Origin: Brachionus koreanus
Lineage: Eukaryota > Rotifera > Eurotatoria > Ploima > Brachionidae
Reading direction: 5' to 3'
NCBI GenBank assembly: GCA_016987375.1
Contig: PJRA01000506.1
Span: 870,778-934,777, forward strand
Length of the DNA: 64,000 bases
Shown here in pieces: positions 26,701-36,900 of the stretch. The position numbers and the translations under genes are program-made. Position 1 is the stretch's first letter; the number at the start of each line of letters is the position of its first letter. The notes beneath the pieces are model-generated. The model did no database searches and was not told where the DNA came from. It saw only the letters and a list, made by a program, of their open reading frames with translations.

Positions 26701-29644
26701 ACAGGGTTTGTGTGTGTATGATTTCAGGACTTTCTTGAAGTCAATGAAGTTAAGATACACTGATATTTCCTTTAAACTTAATTTTACATTATTCGGTAAT
26801 ATTAAGAATTTTATTAAAGAAATTATTTTCAAAAGCTAAAGAAAATATTTTTAGACATATACTATGGTGGTAAACTTAAAATTATCAAGAATCTGTTGAA
26901 TTAAATATTATATGACTGAGCATAGGGAAATGCTGAGATAATTTTTCGGAATAGGATTTTAAATTTTTTATCCAATACAAAAAATACTGTTTCCGATATT
27001 TTTTAACCCTTTTATTGAATATTTTTCAAAAAAATTTTCTTTTTAATATTGGAAAAATCTTAATCATTTTTTAAACTAAGGAAGCGCCATATGTTATTAG
27101 AAAAGAATCGGAAAATAATGAAACTTTGACAGGTAATGAACAATACATCGGATATTGTATAGATCTATTACAAAAAATAGCTTCAATTTGTGATTTCAAT
27201 TATACAATAAAGCTGGTAGAAGATAATGTGCATGGTGCTCTAGTAAATGGAAAATGGAATGGAATGGTCAATGAAATAATTGAAAAAAAAGCTGATTTGG
27301 CTGTTGCTGGATTAACAATTACTTATCAACGTGAACAAGTTATTGATTTCACTAAACCATTCTTGAATTTAGGAATAAGCATTTTGTACAAAAGACCAAA
27401 AAAAAATACTCCAAATCTATTCTCATTTTTGTCTCCTCTTTCAATTGAAATATGGCTCTACATGTTTGCAGCTTATTTAAGTATTTTGACATAAAAATAA
27501 ATTAATCAATTTATTAATTTTATTCAATTGAAAAATGTTTAGTTGTAAGTCTAATGCTATTTGTTTTGGCTCGTTTTTCACCGTACGAATGGCAAAATCC
27601 ACATCCGTGTAACCAAGACTCAGGTGTAGTAGTAAATCAATTTACTGTTCTAAACAGTCTTTGGTTTACGATAGGATCGTTGATGCAGCAAGGTAAACTT
27701 AAATTCAAATATCCTAATCCTTAACAATCAATTCTTAGGAACTGATATTAACCCACGAGCACCATCTGTACGCTTAATTAGCTGTGTGTGGGCTTTTTTT
27801 ACTCTAATATTGATATCATCGTACACAGCTAATTTAGCTGCATTTCTTACAGTTCAGCGTATGCAAAATCCAATAGAAAATGCTGAGGATTTGAGTAAAC
27901 AAACTGAAATTAAATATGGCTCGGTTCGCAGTGGGTCGACTGAAAATTTTTTCAAAGTAATCAGGACTTTTCTAATCCTGATCTTTCTTAGATATCTTGT
28001 TCTCATTTGCTTTGATTTTATTTTAATCTTGCATGCTTTAAGGAAATGACATTCATACAAAATCGTGTAGTGCACGAATTTTAACGACTGCTTGGTGGTT
28101 TTTTGCTCTTATTATGGTATCCTCTTATACTGCTAATTTGGCTGCTTTTTTAACTAGTAGGCGTTTGCTTTCTCCTATTGATAACACTGATGATTTGGCA
28201 AAACAAACTGAAATTCACTATGGTTGTTTGAACGGAGGCTCAACACAACAATTTTTTAGAGTATTTTTCGCCTTTAAACCCCCCATAGTACTTAATTTCC
28301 TTTTAAAAACCTATTTAAATGCATGAAATTTTTTCTATTAGTGTTTTAATAATTTTTAAATTTCTTGCTAATTCAATCATTTCAGGAGTCCAAAATTCAA
28401 ACATATGAAAGAATGTGGAATTTCATGAAAAGTAATCCTGATGTTTTTGTTTCGTCACCAGAAGAAGGAATTGCAAGAGTAAAGAAAGGAGGCTATGCTT
28501 ATTTAGTAGAATCAACTACCAACGATTATTTGAGACAACGGGATTGTGAGTTGATGCAAGTAGGCGGACTGATTGATACAAAAGGATATGGAATCGGCAC
28601 TCCACCTGGATCACCTTGGAGAGACCAAATTTCCAATGCTATTCTTCAGCTCCAGGAAAAAGGAGATTTACAAGAGTTGTATATAAAGTGGTGGGAAAAA
28701 GAAGGAAAGGATCCGAATCAAAAATGCGATCACTCTGAAGACAAAAAAAAAGATTCGGCTAGTGAATTGAGTTTAGCAAATGTAGGAGGTGTATTTGTCG
28801 TACTATCACTTGGTTTATGTCTTAGTTTTATAGTGGCTATTTTAGAATTTCTTTGGAAAGCTCGCCAAACTTCAAACGATCAAGTATTTTTTTCAAATAT
28901 TTTTTAATTTATTTTCCTAAATTTTTGAATTATATGACAGTGGAATTTTTCTAAACGATGTAAAAATGGTTTTAGGCAAATTATGGAGAATTTTTTTAAG
29001 GCTGAATTTGATAATCCTTTTTTTAAATTTAAAAATATTGAATCAAATTTATCTATCGAAAAATTTGATGGTGAAGAATCAGTTCAATTTTTGGAAAAAA
29101 AAACAAAAAAAGGCAAAGAATTGATTGAAACATCTTCAAAAAATATGTCAGATAACTATCTATCAAGTCCGCTTTATATTGATAGTGATTCTAATCCAGT
29201 TACTAGATATGCCCATCATTTGTATACTCATCATAATTCTTAAGTAATTAAAAGATTTGAATTGAACTAACTGATTACTTTCCACTAACATTTACTAATA
29301 AAAATCTAATTAGAAAATAATTTATATTTAAAATTTTTTGTTAAATACTAATATAATTTTTTATTATTAAACAGAGAAGTTTAAAAGAAAGGATCCTTGA
29401 TGAATTTAAATTTGCAATGTGTCATCACAAAACAAAAAAAAGAACTGATATAGTACAAAATTTTGATCTAAATAATAATCTGAAAATAATAGAACCAAAA
29501 CGATATGTAAATTATTTTGAAGACAACTTAGACTACTCGTATTTAGCACCAATTGATCAATACAAACAACATCTTATAAGAGTTCAACAGATGAGGCAAG
29601 CAAATTTGGATAATAATCTAGGATGTTCATGTCTATTTGAATAA
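23791..29644 (+). CDS. Ionotropic glutamate receptor, kainate type, copy A
   Basis: Glutamate-gated cation channel subunit of the plasma membrane. Exons: 23791-23878, 23968-24120, 24171-24880, 25403-25786, 27081-27480, 27543-27692, then 27739-27956 (7a) or 28043-28260 (7b), 28386-28883, then tail 28941-29243 (T1) or 29375-29644 (T2); about 967 or 956 residues. Signal peptide ([20 protein letters not shown]), amino-terminal domain with INIHPPA and YTPSANVT, S1 starting EAPYVI at 446, M1, pore loop [14 protein letters not shown] with genomic Gln627 (CAG) at the Q/R site, M3 [10 protein letters not shown] (656-665), S2 with GST and VESTT, M4 [20 protein letters not shown]. The agonist-contact Arg (ITYQRE), Thr and Glu are present, but the S1 proline of APLTIT is glycine (AGLTIT). 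The 1.3-kb intron 25787-27080 holds a dead reverse-transcriptase fragment. Confidence 0.95.
26280..26775 (-). mobile_element. Decayed non-LTR retrotransposon, reverse-transcriptase remnant (RTE-like)
   Basis: A more G+C-rich patch inside the receptor A intron, antisense to the receptor. On the minus strand one frame reads [14 protein letters not shown], the RT block usually written 'NFIDFKKAFDS', and a shifted frame reads [19 protein letters not shown], the 'RQGCVLSPxLFxxxIDYVM' block. Stops and frameshifts separate them, so the copy is dead. It is probably the same family as the remnant at 31710-32280. Confidence 0.75.
27739..27956 (+). other. Receptor A alternative exon 7a (pore-loop end, M3, start of S2)
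   Basis: 218 nt, entered with one base of a Gly codon already supplied and left at a codon boundary. Encodes [62 protein letters not shown] and ENFFK. LTVQRM is close to the vertebrate LTVERM. Acceptor TTCTTAG and donor GTAATC. Confidence 0.9.
28043..28260 (+). other. Receptor A alternative exon 7b (same region, second version)
   Basis: Also exactly 218 nt with the same entry and exit phases, 86 nt downstream of 7a. Encodes [57 protein letters not shown] and [16 protein letters not shown]. It resembles receptor B more than it resembles 7a. Acceptor TTTAAG and donor GTATTT. Confidence 0.88.
28941..29243 (+). other. Receptor A alternative terminal exon T1
   Basis: Acceptor TATGACAG followed in phase 0 by [19 protein letters not shown], ending at TAA with ...[11 protein letters not shown]. 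About 100 residues, Phe/Lys-rich and without resemblance to receptor B's tail. Confidence 0.72.
29297..29302 (+). terminator. Candidate polyadenylation signal after tail exon T1
   Basis: AATAAA about 54 nt past the T1 stop and before the T2 acceptor, where a proximal poly(A) site would be needed to end T1 transcripts. Confidence 0.4.
29375..29644 (+). other. Receptor A alternative terminal exon T2
   Basis: Acceptor TTAAACAG followed in phase 0 by [19 protein letters not shown], ending ...LGCSCLFE. It aligns by eye with receptor B's tail ([20 protein letters not shown], then [13 protein letters not shown]), so T2 is probably the ancestral tail. AATAAA at 29732-29737 may end these transcripts. 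Confidence 0.82.
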
Positions 29645-32600
29645 AGTTTTAAATTATTAATTTTTTATATTTATAAATTTTAAAATCAATCTTTATTAAA
29701 ATATGATTTAATCTAGTTTCCATTTTTATTTAATAAATTTATATAAATTATAATCAATTTTCTCAATTTCTGACTGTTCGAAATTATTTCTTTTTTTTTA
29801 AATATCTTTTGGTGTTAGTTTTCATGATAAAATTTGATTTTCATAATAGAAATTACAAGTAAATCGCTAGAAGAAAATAATTTTCAAAATTTTCTTTGCA
29901 ATTTTCGATGATAAACAAATATTTCTTAATTGGAATGAAAAAAAAACAATGCAGATAAAAAGTTTCCTAATTGATTAAGAAAATCGATTGATAAAACTAT
30001 TATCGAAGAATCTTGGAGCAATATTTTTTAAACTGTTCCAGCTTCATTTGAGTCTTAATTAAAAATACAGGATATTAAATTTCGATTAGTTCCTTAGATT
30101 TAGAACTCGTAATATTTAATGACTTTGGAAAAAAAGTTTATCTATCACTAACATGAAACAAATTTAATTTAAATATCCGATTTTTCTCTCTAATTCACAT
30201 ATTTCTTTACTTTATCTAATTAATAGATTAATTGAAAACAGAATCATCATACAGTTATATTTTCGTTTCAAAATCTGAATTTAAGTTTAAAATGGAACGG
30301 ATTTCAGATTTATGAATTCAAAAACAAAAATAAGGCTAAATATTTTCTAATGTCAAATTAGAGATAGTTAGAGTTAATATTTATTTTGTGCTATTCAAAT
30401 AAAAAATTTAAAAAAAATTAATTTTAGTTTTTAATATAAATTTTTGTTTATAGATGCACATTTGTTTTATATTTCTAGCGTTGTTTCAAACTTAAGTCAA
30501 TAACATTGCCATCATTTTAAACAATTTTATGTCAAAAATTCTATTAATTAGTTTTAAATCTAAAAAATTGTTATGTATAGATGAATATTTGATCAATTTT
30601 TAATTTTTCCTATTTTAGTAATAAAAATATTGATTAAATTATAAATAGTAATTTTTTTCTTTTTTACTAAAAGCTGGACTATTAAATTAAATTAAAATAA
30701 AACTTATAATTTTATTTAGGCGATGTAAAGAAAATTAAATGTCAATTTTGAAATTAAAAAAAAATTCAGTTTTTATTTCCTTATTTTCTTAAAAATAACT
30801 CAAATTATTTATCATACAAAATTAAATTAAGTTAAAATAGTGTTTCATCAAGTCAGATGATCCAGTATTGTTACATTCAAAGCATAACTCGATCAAAACA
30901 CACGTAATTTTAGATTAAATTGTGTGTGCGAGTTTAACTATTCTTGTTAATTGCTTGCTAAAGTATATTCTCAATAAAATATTTTATAGCTTATCTGAAA
31001 TTTTCAAAAGCGTTTATGGATAAATGATTATTGAAAATTCTTTTAACGGAGAATAATTCGTGCTATTGTATTTTTAGTTTTATAAAATTCTAAATTAATC
31101 TATCTAATAGTTTTCGAAAAATAAATGATTAAACTAAAAATCTTAAATTAAGACACCAATTAATTTTTCTTTATAATTTTTTCTTGTTCAGATAAATTTA
31201 TTTGTCTTGAAAATTGAAAATCTGGAAAGGAGCTTTATTTTAAAATTAATTGTATCTTGAGAACCATTCATTATTATTAGTCGTTGCATTTTTAAAATAA
31301 TGATATTTCTATCAAATATTTCTTTTAATCGATTAAACTGGAATTATCCAGAAAGAAAACAACACAAAATTGTACTTTTAAAAATTATGGATTTCATATT
31401 TGTTAAAAATTTAAAATATTATCTAATAAATTAAGAAAATATTTAATTTATAATAAAAAGCTTATTCAAATATTGATTTTCTTCATTTAGAATAAAATAA
31501 AAAGCATCTTTATAGAGCATTAATCAATTTTTATTAATCAATCATGAATTAAAACATTTTTTTTTATGATATGATTTCAAAATCTATAACATAATTCACA
31601 AAATGGTTTACAAGTCAAAAGCCTTGAAATGCAAGAAAATGTTTAAAATATTTCATTTTTTATTTGCTTTTAAATGAAAATTTTTTAAAATATAGCCAAA
31701 ATATTCAGTAGAGTTTTCTTTTCTTATACTCTCTTTGTGGAACATTGGATCATTACTTTTGATTTCTACTCAGGTCGATCTTTTGCCTTTACTCTTGCTT
31801 CACTCCTTGTCATTTCTATTATAGTGAGCTCTTTCATGAATATTCATTGCTGGTCTTCCTACTTTTTGCCTGGCTTACGGTGTTTATTGCAGGGCTCTTT
31901 TCGTTATTCCATTTTCTTCCATCCTAAATATATGTCCAAGCCACCTTAATCTTTTGTTCTTTTTGCACAGGCTCATTGATTCAGAATTTGTTATTTTGAA
32001 TAATTCGTCATTTTTATTGTATCAGATCAGTGTATTTTTTGAATTCTTAAGTTTCAAATGTGGAATGCTTTAATACTTTTTCTGCCAGCTTCAGGCATCC
32101 CCCAGCATTCAGTACCATACATTAGCGTTGCTTTCACTATACTATTGAAAAGCTTAAAATTTGTTTTATTGTTGAAGGTGGTAGATTTCCAAGCTGGTTT
32201 AAGTCTTGCAAAGTCACTTTTTGCTTTCGACAGTATTCTCTATGTCTTTATGTGATCCCATGATTCAGAAGAGTTGTTTCCAAAGAATTAAAAAAAATTG
32301 TAATATCTTATAACTGTTAATTGTTATTTAAAGATTGTGTGCATTATTATTTGATGTTTCGGTATTTAATCAAAGAAAAGTAGAAATTTAATTAAGAATG
32401 AGAGCTAGTTAAGTTGATTAAAGGGTTCAAGAAATTGAACGAAAAAGCAAAATTTTATAGAATTTTTAACGTAGAAAAATAATCAATTTCAATTTAACAA
32501 TAAAACTTGTCATAAAAGGCTTCTGAAAAATTTTCACGGTAAACATGAACATGAAATTTTCCCACTGAAAACAAGAATAGACAGAATCTATAAGAGACTA

Positions 32601-33941
32601 AAAATCGACAAAATCGATAATGGGTTTTTAAAGTCAAAATATGACTACGAACTAATTGCCAAGGAAATTAGTGATTTCACTGCAAATAAAATCACACCAC
32701 ATTTCAAACTCCTTTAGACACCTTATTTTAAACAACTACAAAATTTGATTTTTCCTAAAAGAAGAGTTGAAAAGAGGATTATCTAAAAAAATCTGAGTTT
32801 AGATAATTTCTTCTTTTTTTTGCGACTAGAGAATAATATGTCCTTAAAAATATGTTTAAATTGGAACATATTTATATAAATAAAATAATTCTGAAAGAAG
32901 TTAAATAGATTTTGAAGGCAACCCGTTCATTCAAACTTCTAAATGTTGTACTAATACTAAACAGGAGACAAAATAAGAGCTATTGATCTTCGGCAAAATG
33001 AAAATAATCTCTAAATTTCCAGTTTTTTACTTATACATTTAGGTAAACTCTCAAAAATACTTTTATCATCTTTCTTATTCTTTTTTTTATAAAATTCTAA
33101 AATTATTAATTTGAGAATTTAAACAAAAGCGAATGCTATTAAAATTAAATTAATTAGCCCAAATATTTTGAGAAATAACTTGCTTCCATCAATGGATAAT
33201 GACTCTTGTTATTATGATGGAACAATCAAGGAATGATTTCAGAGTAAAATAGCACAATTTATTTTGGCCTACGAACAGCTAAGATCTATTTTAATTAAAT
33301 TTTTTTTATTTTCTTCTCTATATGACATTTAATTAAAAAAAATAAATAAAAATATAAAAACTAATAATAAAGGGTATTAAGTCAATATATAAAATTAAAA
33401 AACTAAATTGCCTTGTTTAAATTAATATTCATTTTATGAAGTGGTAGATCTATTTAAACAATTTGCAGTGCACTTGTCAAATTTTAAAAGGTATTACATT
33501 GCGCTTGCAATCAAATGAAATTGATTCAAAAATCGATTAATTAAGCGTAAGTTGCTTCTAAATTTTTAGTTTGCACAATTAATTAGATTTCCGCTATTTT
33601 TGCTGAAGCCTTCAAGTCAAAACTCAAAATTGAAAAATTAATCGAAAACGATAGAAATTTTTTAAATTGAATCTCTAAAATAAATAGATAAATTAGCTTT
33701 TTTATGTATCTTTAAGCTATTTGTAATTAGAAAAAAGAGTCATGTAATAAGGAAATTGAATAAAAATTTCATTTTTCATTTAATACTTTTTTTTACTTAA
33801 CACACACGGGAAATATCACTTTAATGGCATATTAATTCTTTTCTATTTTTTCATTTTTTTGATATTTTAAATTTTTCGATAATTACTCACTTTTTAAAAA
33901 CAAAATTCACTGTATTTTTTTTAGATTTTTACAAAGATCTA
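29645..33941. other. Spacer between tandem receptors
   Basis: About 4.3 kb of A+T-rich DNA. The only structured part is the retrotransposon remnant at 31710-32280. The right end must contain receptor B's promoter. Confidence 0.6.
31710..32280 (-). mobile_element. Decayed non-LTR retrotransposon, RT C-terminal remnant
   Basis: G+C-richer block. On the minus strand, in broken frames, it reads SDFARLKPAWKSTTFNNKTK, then LFNSIVKATLMYGTECW and, further on, RLRWLGHIFRMEENGITKRA. These are the 'RLxxxWKSxxxxxxTKxRLFNSxVxxxLLYGxExW' and 'RWxGHIxRM' blocks at the C-terminal side of RTE-like reverse transcriptases. Internal stops and frameshifts mean it is not functional. Plus-strand open frames over it (31737-31949, 32058-32255) are antisense shadows. 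Confidence 0.78.
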
Positions 33942-36900
33942 ATGAACATAATTTCAACGAATTCTTTGATTGTGCTATCTCTGCTACTTAATTTGGTCTT
34001 CAGTCGAAGAGAGCAAAAAATTTTCAAAATTAGTAAGTATATTTAATTAGTTTTGTTTTAAAAAAAACCTTAATTCTGCTATATGTTTAGACTTTTAATT
34101 ATAATACTTGATAAATTATTGTAATATGTTAGACGTTAGACATTACATTAAATCATGCTTTGAGGGCAAGTTGAAGTTAATGAAGATCAATTATTTCTTC
34201 ATATTTTATAAAAAAATTTTAGGATTAATGGATTGCGAATTGAAGTGATATTTGAATTGAACATAAATTTCAACTTGTCGATTCGAGTTGGACCAGTCAC
34301 ATTTAGAAATTTTCAAATTTATAAGTATTTGTAAATAATTTAACTGAGTTTGATTTTTTAGATTTTGGAGAAACCAAATTCGATTAATTAAATAATTATT
34401 TTTTGGAAAAAATTAAATTTAGTATAAGAAAATATATTTTTTTTATTTTGATTTATAAATTTTATGATTTAAATTTAATAGTTTTTGTAATGGGAAACAA
34501 TGCAAATATCATTTTGAAATTTTGAATTGAATTTAATAATTTTATTTAAATAATCTTTTCTTATGAAGGTTTTTTCTATGATGATTCGTCTGAAAATATT
34601 GAAGATTTGATATCGTACTCAGTTGATGCAGTAAATCGCATTTATCGTCAGTCTAGATTTCAATTAGACTTCAATTCTCACAAAGTAGATAAAACTAAGG
34701 CCTTTCAATTGATAAGAACATGTAAAAAGTTGAATAAAATTTTTACAATAGTTAATATTTTTTTTTAAGTCTGTGACGAAATTGAGGATGGTCGAATAGC
34801 AATAATTGCAATTGGAGAAAGTTCGGTATTTAAAATAATCGAATCTATAGCTAGTTCACTGAGTGTTCCATACATTGAAGTTAAATGGAGCATATTGAGT
34901 GAAGAATACTCCATTTTATCGGAAATTATTCAAAATAATGAGAAATTTGTGACAAAATCTAACAAAATAAACATACATCCACCAGCTTTTAAGTTAATAA
35001 AAGCCTATATAGATATTATAGATTTCTATAAATGGGAATATGTTACCATATTATTCCAAGAGTCTACTGGATTAAATAGACTTGACGATTTGCTTAAAAT
35101 TCCAAAAAATTTAAGTGCTTTGAATGAATTTTCAAATCAGAATATTTTGAATAATAAATTCCGTGTAATTGCTAAGCAATTGAGCACTGATCAATCGCTT
35201 TGGTTTAATTTGATAAATGACATAAAGCTAAGTGGATCATCTCATGTGATAGTTGATATTTCAACCAAATATCTTAATAAATTTCTTGAAATTGTAATTA
35301 AATTTTATTTAACTAAAAAGATAATAAATAAATATAAAATCTAAGGCCGATGATGCTGGTTTGATGACAACTTATTTTCATTTTTTGTTTACAAGCTTAG
35401 ATCTTGCTGCACTTGAATACACACCATCAGCTAACGTGACAGGATTTCAAATTTTTGAGCCAAATGACTACAATGTTAGAAATATTTTTGCGGAATTCAA
35501 CTTGAAAAATTTAGTTTCTCAAAAACCTCTGTTTAAATACATGCCTGTAAATTTTAGATTTTTTGAATTTAAATTTTAGCTAATATAAGAGTCGATTATT
35601 TTATTTAGAGCTCTGCCATTTTCATACACGATGCTATTTGGCTTGTTGCACAAACAATAGATGAGAATAATTTAGTAGACTTTCTGCCCGAATCACCAGT
35701 GATGTCTTGTGACAGTGAGAAGCAATGGTCATATGGAGAAAAAATGATTGAAAATTTAAAAAGCATGAAAATAAATGGACTAAGTGGAAATATCGAGTTT
35801 GACAAATTAACAGGATACAGAAAAAATTTGACTCTTTCAATTGTGGATAGAACTAAAAATGGAGTTGAATTAATTGGTTATTGGAAAGATAATAGCCCTA
35901 AGCCTATCAGTGTTGTAAGAAGCTATGCTAAAGAAAAAGATCATATTCTAAATAAATTAAATAGGAACTTGATAGTCACCACAAAAATAGTTTGACATTT
36001 TTTTTGTATATCGTATTTTCTTGTAAATAATTTCTCATATAAGAACAACCTTTTTAATGCAAAAAAAATCTAATCTTTTTTGAATACAAAGGTCTAATTA
36101 AAATGTTTTATTAAAAAAAGATTTTTTTGTCAGTTTGAGTCCTAAATGTTTTGATAAAGAGGAAATTTAATTTATAATTATAATAATTTGTCGTATAACA
36201 ATTCTTAACAGAATAATAGGCAAGGTGCTCATTTATTTTCATTTCAGTAGCTTTTTGAGCGATTGGTCCAATTTACATGGACCATAAGAATATGAAATTT
36301 AGTGGGAAATTATTTACAAGAAAATAAGGTAATTGATTGATATATTAAAAAAAAATATTAAAGGAAGCACCATATGTAATGCTAAAATCTTCTTTTAATA
36401 ATGAGACTCTTGAAGGAAATGATAAATATAAAGGTTATTGTGTTGATTTGTTAGTAAAAATCTCAAAAATTTGTGGATTTAATTACACAATTAAGCCTGT
36501 TGCTGATGGTGTACATGGTACTTTAGTTAATGGAAAATGGAATGGAATAATAAATGAACTCATTGATAAAGTAATATTTATTTTTTTTAATTTTATCATA
36601 AATAGTTTAAATTTATATAAAAATCAATAAGTTTACGCTTTTTATGTTTATTGAAAAAATATTAAATAATTGAAGAGGAAATTTCATTTTGGTTTTTGCT
36701 TTGTTTTTGTTTAAAATGAAGATCATAAATTGAAGATTATCACAGAAATTATAAAAATAATTAATTAACTGTGTAAATTAAAAAATTAATTTTATTTAAA
36801 TATTTTGAGCCAAACAACATAAAATTCAAAATTTTAGAAAATGCAAAATTTTAGAAAAATTTTATCAAAATTATCAATTTATTCGCCTATTTTTCAGTCT

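Noticed and set aside
28060..28068. CGTGTAG as the acceptor of receptor A exon 7b
   Set aside because: Phase does not fit exon 6; the TTTAAG acceptor at 28042 fits and makes the exon exactly 218 nt like 7a.
28924..28995. Acceptor at TTTTAG just before gcaaattatgg as the start of receptor A tail T1
   Set aside because: In phase it stops after seven residues (ANYGEFF); the earlier acceptor at 28940 gives an open, in-phase exon.
31737..32255. Two plus-strand frames as host genes
   Set aside because: They are antisense to clear reverse-transcriptase blocks on the minus strand.
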